The notes beneath the pieces are model-generated. The model saw only the letters and a list, made by a program, of their open reading frames with translations. It made no database searches and was not told where the DNA came from. A program made the position numbers and the translations under genes. This document shows, one piece after another, positions 16,693-25,246 of a stretch of 64,000 bases of DNA; position 1 is the stretch's first letter, and every line of letters starts with the position of its first letter. The DNA lies in assembly GCF_009755885.1 (NCBI RefSeq), contig NZ_VYIX01000001.1, forward strand, positions 601,219 to 665,218, read 5' to 3'. This stretch comes from Brachyspira sp. SAP_772 (lineage in GTDB: Bacteria > Spirochaetota > Brachyspiria > Brachyspirales > Brachyspiraceae).

Positions 16693-17706
16693 ATGAAAAA
16701 AATATTTTTACTTACGCTAATATTTATACTTTTCTCTTGCAATAAACCAATGAAGCCTCTTAATAAAAATAAAGAATATATTGTAAATATTACATATGTT
16801 AAAGATAATAATATAGCGGCATTAAATCCATCAGATTTTTTTTATATTTTCAATTCAAAGCTTCCATTGTTAACTTATAATTTATTGGGCTATAAAATAA
16901 AATATGTATTAAAAGAAGGAATTAATGTTGAAGACTTTTACAAGAAAAATAGAAAACTTCTTAATAATAATATAGAGCTCTTTAAAAAAGATTATATTGA
17001 TATAAAAAAAACAAGTAATAGTGTTTTAGCAAAAAATATTCTTTACTATTCTCTTTCTAATGAAACTTACGGAAGCTTAAAAACTTTATTTGATTATGAT
17101 AGTTCTACAACTTCATTAGAAGAATTAGCTTCAAATATAGCACCTACTTTTAAACAAAATATATTAACACTCTGGAACACACCATTACAAGATAGAAAAA
17201 AATTATTAAGAGATGATATTGTGGCCATGTATACGGCACAGTATTGGCGAGTGATAGGAAGTGATTTAAAAGATTCTAAAATAGATTCACATCTTATAAT
17301 AATAAATATGCCAATAACAGCAAACTATAAAGGAGTTGATGCTAAAGCTATATCTGAGGGCGGTGTTATAGATAGGTTAGTACTTGAAAATGAAAATATT
17401 GAAAACACAAAATCTTTAGCTGTAATTAGTACTTATCCATTTCTTTCTAACAATAAACTTTTTTCTTCACAAAGAGGTGTTGTGAAAATTGACAGCAGAA
17501 CTTTAGATGATATATTTTCTTATTATATGCTTCAAACTGTTGCTATGATGTTTAATAAATATGATATACATACAGAAGAAAATCATTCTATTATGTCTGA
17601 AGTTAAAAACTTTAATTATATTGATTGGTATAATAATATTATAAATTATGAATTAAGAGCTCCATATAAGGGACTTAAATATTATAAAGACAGTATAAAA
17701 CATTAA
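16693..17706 (+). CDS. Putative lipoprotein, function unknown
   Basis: A 337-residue protein with a lipoprotein signal ('FILFS-C16') and no recognisable domain. The mature part is rich in Asn, Lys and Ile and looks mostly helical. It starts nine bases after the lptA-like gene and is the last gene of the operon headed by the tRNAs, so a role in envelope assembly is possible. Its stop codon directly abuts the stop of the convergent transglycosylase gene. No firm function. Confidence 0.7.
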   Translation: MKKIFLLTLIFILFSCNKPMKPLNKNKEYIVNITYVKDNNIAALNPSDFFYIFNSKLPLLTYNLLGYKIKYVLKEGINVEDFYKKNRKLLNNNIELFKKDYIDIKKTSNSVLAKNILYYSLSNETYGSLKTLFDYDSSTTSLEELASNIAPTFKQNILTLWNTPLQDRKKLLRDDIVAMYTAQYWRVIGSDLKDSKIDSHLIIINMPITANYKGVDAKAISEGGVIDRLVLENENIENTKSLAVISTYPFLSNNKLFSSQRGVVKIDSRTLDDIFSYYMLQTVAMMFNKYDIHTEENHSIMSEVKNFNYIDWYNNIINYELRAPYKGLKYYKDSIKH

Positions 17707-19941
17707 TTAATTTTTATAATATCTGCTATAATACTCATAACTTTTCATTACTCTCTCAACATAAAACTCTGTCTCTTCTATGTCTATAAATCTTGCAGTG
17801 CGATACATATTATTTGTGCCGTATTCTCTTTTCCATCTGTTACCCCTTCCAGAACCAGCATTATAACTAGCAGCAACCAATGCATAATTACTAGCGTTTT
17901 GGTTTTGGAATAGCCAGCTTAAATGAGATATACCAATATTAATATTTTGTTTAGCATCTGTTAGGTTTAGAGGGTTATATCTGTATCTTGCTTTTTTATT
18001 TTCAGCAGCGGCAGTTGTAGGCATTAATTGCATAAGCCCCATTGCTCCAACATATGACCTTGCTTTTACATCAAATAAACTCTCTTCTCTCATTATAGAA
18101 TATACAAAGTTTGGCTCTATTTTATAATATCTTGCTTCAGGTACAACATATTCATCAAAATATCTAGGATAAACATATTTTCTAAACTCATCTGGAAGCA
18201 AATCCACATTGTCATAATAATTATATCCAAAATACTTTCCTATATTAGCACAAATCTGCATAAATCTCTTTGTATTTAATGATGATTTGTATATCTTCTC
18301 AGCATAATAAAATAAAGGATAAGTTACCTGAGTTTTTTGATAAATACCATTAAACTCTCTATATGCATTATCCATATCCCCATAATAATATAATAATATA
18401 GGTTTATTAACTTCCTCTCTTGTCTGTAAAGATAATTCATTAAATATTTCATTTTCTTTTTTATTAGAATAAAAGTCCTGAACAAATTTATTTTGCATAA
18501 ATATTTCTTTAGCTATTGCTCTTGCTTCTTTTACCAAATTATCTTCTTTTTTTGTTACTATATAATCTATAAACTGTATATTATTAAGCATCTGCATAGT
18601 TTTAGTATAATTTGAATCAGCATAATATTTTTTAGCTTCATTTAAATAGTAAGTATTACTTTGAGATACATAATTTACCATTTCAGGTGTTGCTAAACTT
18701 AAAGCCCCTTTTACATAAAAAGGATTTTTACTTTCTAGCAGGCTTTTCATTATATACTTATCTCTTATTTCAGTATCTCCTAATTCTTCAGCAGCCCACA
18801 TATACCATGATAATACAAAGTCATGTCTATATTTTGGATATATCTTTTCTAATTCACTAATAGCATAATATGTTTCAGTTTTATTTTTTAATTTTAATGC
18901 CTTTCTTAAATAACTTTTTAATGAAAGTTCTGTATATCTATTGTTATGAAAGTTTTTTAATGTGTTTGTTAAATATTTTTTAGCTTCTGGAAGATTATTG
19001 CTGTTTAGGCTTATATTAATAAAGCTATTATAAATTCTTGGCACATAACTATCTTTTGGATAATTTCTTAAAAAAGTATTATATAATTCTCTTGCTTTAG
19101 TATAATTCTTTAATCTTTCATAATTATTAGCATTCCAATAAATTGCTAATTTTCTATACTCTTTATTATTAGTATTAGCAAGATATTCATTAAACAATGT
19201 AGAAGCACTTTCTCTATTTCCTGCTAATTGATTAATTCTTGCTTTATAATATGTTGAATTGTTTTTGTAGGCATTAAGATCTATAAGATTGTTAAAATAT
19301 TTTAAAGCTGCAGTTCTATATCCTGCATCATATAACTCTACTGCTGCTTTATATTTTATATCATTATTAAACTTATATATTTCATCTTCAAAATTATTAT
19401 TTAAATATATTAAAGCTTCTCTGTTTATATATCTTTTAGATAATTCTAATGCTATTAATTTAGCTTTATTAGTATCATCTGTTTCTCTCATTGCTCTTAA
19501 GCCAACGAACTCTTTTATCCATTTTTGTTTGTTGCTATTAAAAAAATTGCTTATAGGATAATCATCTTTATAGAACTCAGCTAATGCTTTATATTGTTCA
19601 GCAAATGGATATAATGATGATCTTGGGTATTCTTCCATAACTTTAGAATATAAATCTATTGCTTCATCATACATATTGGTGTTTAATGCACTTTTTGCTC
19701 CATAGTATATAATATAATCTCTTATTAATAAATCATTGCTGCTGTTAATTAGATTTGTAAATTGTGCGTATGCTTTTTTGTATTGTTTATCATTATATAA
19801 TTTTAATGCACTGCCGTAATTTATTTTATTTTTTGATACAATATCTGGTATTTCTGCTTTTCCTTGAGCTCCTAATCCAGAAGTCATTATTATAATAATT
19901 AATTCAAAAAGTATAGCAAAGATAATAATCTTTTTTTTCAT
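17707..19941 (-). CDS. Lytic murein transglycosylase, Slt type with TPR superhelix
   Basis: A 744-residue exported enzyme that cleaves peptidoglycan glycan strands with formation of 1,6-anhydro ends. Signal peptide at residues 1-27; residues ~40-560 are TPR-like helical repeats ('YAQFTNLINS', 'ALKYFNNLIDLN'); the C-terminal SLT domain contains 'YSIMREESLFDVKARS' (catalytic Glu of the EES motif), 'GAMGLMQLMPTTA' and 'YNAGSGRG'. This is the soluble Slt70 layout. AGTAGG five bases before the ATG favours this start over the GTG two codons upstream. Monocistronic and convergent with the lipoprotein gene. Confidence 0.9.
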   Translation of the reverse strand: MKKKIIIFAILFELIIIIMTSGLGAQGKAEIPDIVSKNKINYGSALKLYNDKQYKKAYAQFTNLINSSNDLLIRDYIIYYGAKSALNTNMYDEAIDLYSKVMEEYPRSSLYPFAEQYKALAEFYKDDYPISNFFNSNKQKWIKEFVGLRAMRETDDTNKAKLIALELSKRYINREALIYLNNNFEDEIYKFNNDIKYKAAVELYDAGYRTAALKYFNNLIDLNAYKNNSTYYKARINQLAGNRESASTLFNEYLANTNNKEYRKLAIYWNANNYERLKNYTKARELYNTFLRNYPKDSYVPRIYNSFINISLNSNNLPEAKKYLTNTLKNFHNNRYTELSLKSYLRKALKLKNKTETYYAISELEKIYPKYRHDFVLSWYMWAAEELGDTEIRDKYIMKSLLESKNPFYVKGALSLATPEMVNYVSQSNTYYLNEAKKYYADSNYTKTMQMLNNIQFIDYIVTKKEDNLVKEARAIAKEIFMQNKFVQDFYSNKKENEIFNELSLQTREEVNKPILLYYYGDMDNAYREFNGIYQKTQVTYPLFYYAEKIYKSSLNTKRFMQICANIGKYFGYNYYDNVDLLPDEFRKYVYPRYFDEYVVPEARYYKIEPNFVYSIMREESLFDVKARSYVGAMGLMQLMPTTAAAENKKARYRYNPLNLTDAKQNINIGISHLSWLFQNQNASNYALVAASYNAGSGRGNRWKREYGTNNMYRTARFIDIEETEFYVERVMKSYEYYSRYYKN

Positions 19942-20093
19942 AAACACCTACTAATATATATTATATTAACTATATTATTTTATTATTTTTTCTCTCTTTT
20001 TGCAAATAATATTTAGATTATTTATGTGTAATTCTATTTAAGAATATTATAATTTTTTATTGGTATAAAAAATATGTTTATATTATTTTTTTG

Positions 20094-20783
20094 TTATTTC
20101 TTTTTAGAAGATTTGGAAGCTGTTTTTTTATGTTCAACGTTAAGTCCATAATTATTAAACTTAGCTAAAATTATTTCCATTTCGCTGTCTGATAAAACAT
20201 TATAATCTCCAATGTTTCTAACACCAATATATAGTCTAGCTAGATTCTCTACTTCTATCATAACACTATATGCTTTTTCTAATGTTTCATCAGCTACTAA
20301 AAGCCCATGATTTTTTAATATACAAGCTTTATATCCTTTCATAACTTTTGAAATATTATCGCATAACTCTTGAGTGCCATAAGTTGCATATTCTGCACAA
20401 GGAATTTTTTTCCCTCCCGCAACAGCTACCATATAATGAATAGCTGGAATAGAGTCTACATTCAATATAGAAACCATAGAAGAATAAATAGCGTGATTAT
20501 GTATTACAGCATTAAATTGAGGGTTATCTTTTAAAATTGATAAATGAAATCTCCATTCGCTTGAAGGTTTTTTGTTTTTTTCTGGATTTCCATTTCCATC
20601 TACAAAAACAATATCATTAGGTGTCATAATCTCATAAGGCATGCTAGTTGGTGTAATAAGCATACCATCTTTATATCTTATGCTAATGTTTCCAGATGTG
20701 CCTTGATTAACTCCATCTCTTCTCATATTTAAACAAGCTTCTATTATGCTTTTAGCTAAATCTTTTCTATTAAGAGCAGGCAT
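20094..20783 (-). CDS. fucA: Class II aldolase, L-fuculose-phosphate aldolase-like
   Basis: A 229-residue zinc aldolase of the FucA/AraD family. The zinc and catalytic residues are visible: Glu in 'PSSEWRFHLSI', the two His of 'VIHNHAIYSS' and the third His in 'ILKNHGLLVADE'. 'GTSGNISIR' is the phosphate-binding loop. FucA splits L-fuculose-1-phosphate to dihydroxyacetone phosphate and lactaldehyde; the family also contains ribulose-5-phosphate epimerases and other aldolases, and no fucose kinase or isomerase is nearby, so the substrate is uncertain. A Lys/Ser-rich tail ends the protein. Confidence 0.8.
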   Translation of the reverse strand: MPALNRKDLAKSIIEACLNMRRDGVNQGTSGNISIRYKDGMLITPTSMPYEIMTPNDIVFVDGNGNPEKNKKPSSEWRFHLSILKDNPQFNAVIHNHAIYSSMVSILNVDSIPAIHYMVAVAGGKKIPCAEYATYGTQELCDNISKVMKGYKACILKNHGLLVADETLEKAYSVMIEVENLARLYIGVRNIGDYNVLSDSEMEIILAKFNNYGLNVEHKKTASKSSKKK

Positions 20784-20960
20784 TTTTTCTCCTTAAATTA
20801 AAATATCTTTAATGAGTATTTTTAAAAAGTTTATTAATTTTTATTTAAATTATTATATCATCTTTTTTATCTTTTTCTATATTTTGTTTATTTTAATTTA
20901 TTGCAAAAGTTTTAAAATTATAAAATTTGATTTTTTAATATTTAATTAATATAAATTTGC

Positions 20961-20989
20961 TTGACATTATATAAATTATAGTTTATTAT
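20961..20989 (+). promoter_or_regulatory. Promoter of the riboswitch-ATPase unit
   Basis: TTGACA (20961-20966), 17-base spacer, TATTAT (20984-20989). Predicted transcription start falls at about 20996, exactly at the 5' edge of the riboswitch. Confidence 0.75.
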
Positions 20990-20995
20990 ATATGC

Positions 20996-21114
20996 ATACT
21001 CAGAGGGAGTAATTGACGTATATTTACGTGGCAAAGTCAACAATCGCAACTTCTAGAAAAAAATCCAACAAATAATAGAAGTTTGGCTAGCCTTAATTAA
21101 TGAGACTCAGGTAT
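20996..21114 (+). ncRNA. yybP-ykoY (Mn2+) riboswitch aptamer
   Basis: The leader carries the conserved segments of the yybP-ykoY class in the right order: AGGGAGTA (21004-21011), GTCAACA (21036-21042), GGCTAGCC (21085-21092) and AATGAGAC (21099-21106). Stems fit: TTGAC/GTCAA (21013-21017 with 21036-21040), AACTTCTA/TAGAAGTT (21048-21055 with 21076-21083), and a closing ATAC/GTAT (20996-20999 with 21111-21114). This class binds Mn2+ and is known to control Mn2+ exporters, including P-type ATPases. The gene downstream is such an ATPase. Confidence 0.88.
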
Positions 21115-21177
21115 AAATAAATTTTTAAAGTTAATACAAAATACTTTGATGATTTATTTATGCATGAGTCTTTTTTT
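21104..21177 (+). terminator. Riboswitch expression platform: intrinsic terminator
   Basis: GACTCAGGTATAAATAAAT (21104-21122) pairs with ATTTATTTATGCATGAGTC (21152-21170) in a nearly continuous 19-bp stem with one mismatch, followed by seven T (21171-21177). The 5' arm contains the last bases of the aptamer (GAGAC and the closing strand), so aptamer folding and terminator folding exclude each other. Mn2+ binding should therefore permit read-through into the ATPase gene. Confidence 0.85.
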
Positions 21178-21216
21178 ATGCATTTTTTTACAGTTTATTA
21201 TAAATGAGAGGTTGTT

Positions 21217-23865
21217 ATGATAAATAGTTTTTTAGGAAAAAAAGAAGATATTCTTAAAGAGCTTAATGTTGACACCAAAATAGGTCTCACAAAAGAAGCT
21301 CAAAAATTAAGTTTAGAGAAGTATGGTGCTAATAGCTTTACCAAAGAGAAAAGTGCCACATTGCTTCAAAAAATATTAGAAGCATTAAAAGAGCCTATGA
21401 TACTTATGCTTATATTTGCAGGTTTAATAGCAATAGGAGTAAACACTGTAGCATATTTTAATGGCGGGCATGCGGACTTTTTGGAATGTTTGGGTATATT
21501 TATAGCTATAAGCTTATCTATCACAATTACAATAGTGATGGAAGGAAAAAGTGCTAAGGCATTTGAGGCTTTAAATAGCATAAACGAAGATATTAGAGTA
21601 AAAGTTATAAGAGAAGGCAATATAGAGATAATAAATCAAAAAGATTTGCTTGTTGGAGATATTGCTTTCATAGAAACAGGAAACAAGCTTCCTGCAGACG
21701 GTAGGCTTATTGAAAGTGTATCGCTTAATATAGATGAATCTGCTTTAACAGGTGAAAGTGTTCCAGTAGAAAAAGATGCTGATGCTGTAATTACTGATGA
21801 AAAAACAGCGGTGGCAGATAGAATAAATATGGCTTATTCGGGTTCTTTCGTTACTACTGGTAATGGAAAAATGGTTATTACTGCGGTTGGAGATTCTACA
21901 GAGTTTGGTAAAATAGCAAGAGAGCTTTCTAAAACAAAAAGAACTTCAACACCTCTACAAGAGAAATTGGCAGAATTGGGTAAAAAAATAGCTTTACTTG
22001 GTATCACTGCTTCTATGATAGTATTTATAATTCAAGTAGTTAATCATATTAGACTTGGAACTGCTAATTTTGAAACTATATCTGAAGCTTTTATCACTAG
22101 TATAGTATTGATTGTTGCTTCTGTTCCAGAGGGACTTCCTACAATAGTAGCTGTGTCTTTATCTATTAATATTATAAAAATGGCTAGACAAAATGCATTA
22201 GTTAAAAAGATGGTTGCCTGTGAGACTATAGGAAGCGTTAATGTAATTTGTTCTGATAAAACAGGAACTCTTACAGAAAACAAAATGACATTAAATCAAT
22301 TATTTGTTAATTGTACTTATGTGGAGCCTGAAAATATAAAAGATAAAAATATAATTAATAACTTTGCTATTAACTCTACAGCAGATATTGATTATAAAGA
22401 AGATGGGCAAATTAAGTTTTTGGGTAATCCTACAGAATGTGCTTTACTTGTGGGGGCTAAAAAGTCTGGTTTTGATTATAAAAGTATAAGAGAAAGTGCA
22501 AAAACAATATATGAATATCCTTTCTCATCAGAAACAAAAAATATGACTACTGTTGCCAAAATAGACGGTGAAAGCATTGTATTTACAAAAGGAAGTCCTG
22601 AAAAAATAATGGCTATGTGCAGTATCAGCAGTGAAGAGAAAAAATGTATAGAAGAGGCTATAGAGAAGTTTCAGGAGGAGGCAAAGAGGGTTATAGCATT
22701 TGCTCATAAGAAAGTTGATGATAATGTAGAGAATATAAGAGAAAAGCTTGAAAGCAATATGATATATGACGGTTTTGTTGCTATATCTGACCCTGTTAGA
22801 AAAGAGGTTTATGATGCGGTTGAGCAGTGCAGAAGTGCTGGTATAAACATAAAAATGCTTACAGGAGACAATATAGTTACAGCAAGGGCGATTGCAAGAG
22901 AATTAAAAATACTTGATGAAAATAGTATAGTTCTTGAGGCAAAAGACATAGATGCAATGGACGATAATACATTAAAACAGAATTTAAGTAAGATTTCTGT
23001 TATAGCGAGAAGCACACCTACAGTAAAAATGCGTGTTGTTAATGCCATAAAAGAGATGGGAAATGTTGTTGCAGTTACTGGCGATGGTATAAATGATGCT
23101 CCTGCTATAAAAAATGCCGATGTTGGTGTTGCTATGGGTATAACAGGTACAGAGGTATCAAAAGAGGCTAGCGATATAGTGCTTCTTGATGACTCATTTG
23201 CTACAATAGTTAAAGCAGTTCAGTGGGGACGCGGTATATATGACAATTTCCAAAGATTTATACAGTTCCAGCTTACTGTTAACTTTGCTTCTGTTGTAGT
23301 TGTATTGTTATCTACATTAACAGGATTTAAAGCTCCATTTACAGCTATACAGTTATTATGGATAAATATTATTATGGACGGACCTCCTGCTATCGCTTTA
23401 GGACTTGAACCTATTAGAAGCAATTTAATGAAAAGAAAGCCTATTAAAAGAAATGCCAATATTGTTACTTTAAGTATGCTTAGAAAAATTATATATTCTG
23501 GTACTGTTATGATTATACTATTTATGCTTCAAAGTAAACTTAATATATTAAATGTAAGCGATAATGAGGCTTCTACTGTATTATTTGTTATGTTTGTAAT
23601 GTTTCAAATATTTAATTCTTTCAACAGCAGAGAATTAGGTTATGATAGTGTATTCAAACATTTCCTTGATAACAAATTAGTGCTTTTAAGTATGCTTGGT
23701 ACTTTTGTATTACAGATATTAGCTACACAGTTTGCTGGTGCTTTCTTTAATACTGTACCTTTAAGTTTCTATACTTGGGTAAAAATCATTGCTTTATCTT
23801 TTGTAGTAATTATAGCATCTGAAATTTTTAAACTATGTGCTAAATTGTTTTTTGGAAAAAGATAA
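21217..23865 (+). CDS. P2-type Ca2+/Mn2+-translocating ATPase
   Basis: An 882-residue cation pump. Features in order: actuator loop 'ALTGESVPVEK', M4 motif 'VPEGLPTIVAV', phosphorylated Asp347 in 'DKTGTLTENKM', hinge 'GDGINDAPAIKNADVGVAMG', and the M5/M6 motifs 'QFQLTVNFASVV' and 'WINIIMDGPPAIALGLEP'. The M6 motif with Met before the Asp is the single-site PMCA/SPCA form, closest by eye to SPCA/Pmr1, which move Ca2+ and Mn2+. Control by a Mn2+ riboswitch points to Mn2+ efflux. The Gln of Pmr1 important for Mn2+ selectivity ('DGPPAQS') is Ile here. GAGAGG precedes the ATG. Confidence 0.9.
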   Translation: MINSFLGKKEDILKELNVDTKIGLTKEAQKLSLEKYGANSFTKEKSATLLQKILEALKEPMILMLIFAGLIAIGVNTVAYFNGGHADFLECLGIFIAISLSITITIVMEGKSAKAFEALNSINEDIRVKVIREGNIEIINQKDLLVGDIAFIETGNKLPADGRLIESVSLNIDESALTGESVPVEKDADAVITDEKTAVADRINMAYSGSFVTTGNGKMVITAVGDSTEFGKIARELSKTKRTSTPLQEKLAELGKKIALLGITASMIVFIIQVVNHIRLGTANFETISEAFITSIVLIVASVPEGLPTIVAVSLSINIIKMARQNALVKKMVACETIGSVNVICSDKTGTLTENKMTLNQLFVNCTYVEPENIKDKNIINNFAINSTADIDYKEDGQIKFLGNPTECALLVGAKKSGFDYKSIRESAKTIYEYPFSSETKNMTTVAKIDGESIVFTKGSPEKIMAMCSISSEEKKCIEEAIEKFQEEAKRVIAFAHKKVDDNVENIREKLESNMIYDGFVAISDPVRKEVYDAVEQCRSAGINIKMLTGDNIVTARAIARELKILDENSIVLEAKDIDAMDDNTLKQNLSKISVIARSTPTVKMRVVNAIKEMGNVVAVTGDGINDAPAIKNADVGVAMGITGTEVSKEASDIVLLDDSFATIVKAVQWGRGIYDNFQRFIQFQLTVNFASVVVVLLSTLTGFKAPFTAIQLLWINIIMDGPPAIALGLEPIRSNLMKRKPIKRNANIVTLSMLRKIIYSGTVMIILFMLQSKLNILNVSDNEASTVLFVMFVMFQIFNSFNSRELGYDSVFKHFLDNKLVLLSMLGTFVLQILATQFAGAFFNTVPLSFYTWVKIIALSFVVIIASEIFKLCAKLFFGKR

Positions 23866-23988
23866 ATTGTAAATACTATTTATAATTGACTTTTTAGGTT
23901 TTATATGTTATTTTTAACGGAATAAAAATGTATAAAAATATGTTAACTTTTTAATAATATTATCGATTATATTATCTGTTAAAAATAG

Positions 23989-24016
23989 TTGACTTTTTTA
24001 AAATTTATAATATAAA
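23989..24016 (+). promoter_or_regulatory. Promoter of the galactokinase-prfB unit
   Basis: TTGACT (23989-23994), 16-base spacer, TATAAA (24011-24016), 28 bases before the ATG. Confidence 0.55.
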
Positions 24017-24044
24017 TAACAAATAATTTAACTGAGAAGGTTAT

Positions 24045-25223
24045 ATGACACCAAAATTACATTTAAGATTAGTAGAAAGATTTAGAGATGTCTTTGGTCA
24101 AAAAGGCGAAGTAAAATTGTATTTTGCTCCGGGAAGACTAACTTTTATAGGAGAACTTATAGACTATTCAGGCGGGGATACTATTACAGCTGCTGTAGAT
24201 AGAGGTACTTATTTAGTAGTTAGAAAAAGACCAGATAATAAAATCAATATTTATGGTCATTCATTTAAAGCAAAAAAATCATTTACTTTTAATGAATTAG
24301 AAAAGAATAAAGAAGATGAATGGGCTGTATATTTTAAGGGCGTTTTTTCAGTATTATTAGAAAGAGAATATAAAATAACTGGAATGGATATTTATGCATA
24401 TACTGATTTGCCTTTTAATACTTCATTAGCTTCATCTAGTTCTTTATGTGCTTGTTTAACTTATGCTATTTTTGACATAAATGCTTTAGATAAAACTGAT
24501 ATTATAGAATTAGCTAAATTATCTTATGAAGGGGAGATAAAATATGCTTCTCATAGAACTTCATTAAGCGACCATATCACTATATTTTTAGGAAAAGAAA
24601 ACAGTTTACTATTATTTAATATGTTTAAAATGAGCTATGAATATTTAGATATAAATTTAGGTGAATATTGTATAGCTGTAGTTAATAGTAATAAAAAAAG
24701 AACATCGAGTGACAGTGAATATAATGCTAGAAAGAGAGAATGTGATAATGCTTTAAAAAAGCTTAAAGAAAAAAAGTCCTCTATTAAATATTTATCAGAT
24801 TTAAAGCCGAAAGATGCTGATTTTATTAAAGAAACTTTACAGAATAAAGAACAAAGAAGAGCTTTATATGTGTCTTCTGAAGAAGATAGGGTAAATCAAG
24901 CTGTAAAAGCTATAAAAAAAGGTGCAATTAAAGATTTAGCATCATTAATCTCAAAAACTCATGAGGGTTTAAGTAAGTTGTATGAAGTTTCTACTGCAGA
25001 GCAAGATATTTTAGTAGAGGAAGCTTCAAAAATGGATGGTGTAATAGGGGCACGTATGATTGGTACAGGTTTTGGTGGCGGAGTATTGATTGTACTTAAG
25101 AAATCTGAAGTTGAAAATGTAATAGAAGCTTTATATACTAATTATAAAGAGAAAACTAGAAGGGATGCTGATGTTTATATTGTAAAATCTACTAATGGCG
25201 TTAGAATACTCCCTATTGAATAA
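24045..25223 (+). CDS. Galactokinase-like GHMP kinase, divergent
   Basis: A 392-residue GHMP-family sugar kinase with galactokinase layout. Motif 1 is 'PGRLTFIGELIDYSGG' (Arg31, Glu37, Asp40); the usual 'GEHTDY' has become GELIDY, losing the sugar-contacting His. Motif 2 'LPFNTSLASSSSL' is the phosphate loop; the catalytic-base Asp is in 'HRTSLSDHITIF', where galactokinases have 'GIMDQ'. Motif 3 'GARMIGTGFGGGVLIVL' is intact. The catalytic Arg and Asp remain, so it should be an active kinase, but perhaps on a sugar other than galactose. No galT or galE is adjacent; prfB follows after 23 bases. GAGAAGG lies six bases before the ATG. Confidence 0.78.
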   Translation: MTPKLHLRLVERFRDVFGQKGEVKLYFAPGRLTFIGELIDYSGGDTITAAVDRGTYLVVRKRPDNKINIYGHSFKAKKSFTFNELEKNKEDEWAVYFKGVFSVLLEREYKITGMDIYAYTDLPFNTSLASSSSLCACLTYAIFDINALDKTDIIELAKLSYEGEIKYASHRTSLSDHITIFLGKENSLLLFNMFKMSYEYLDINLGEYCIAVVNSNKKRTSSDSEYNARKRECDNALKKLKEKKSSIKYLSDLKPKDADFIKETLQNKEQRRALYVSSEEDRVNQAVKAIKKGAIKDLASLISKTHEGLSKLYEVSTAEQDILVEEASKMDGVIGARMIGTGFGGGVLIVLKKSEVENVIEALYTNYKEKTRRDADVYIVKSTNGVRILPIE

Positions 25224-25246
25224 TAATTGATACATTGGAAAATATT

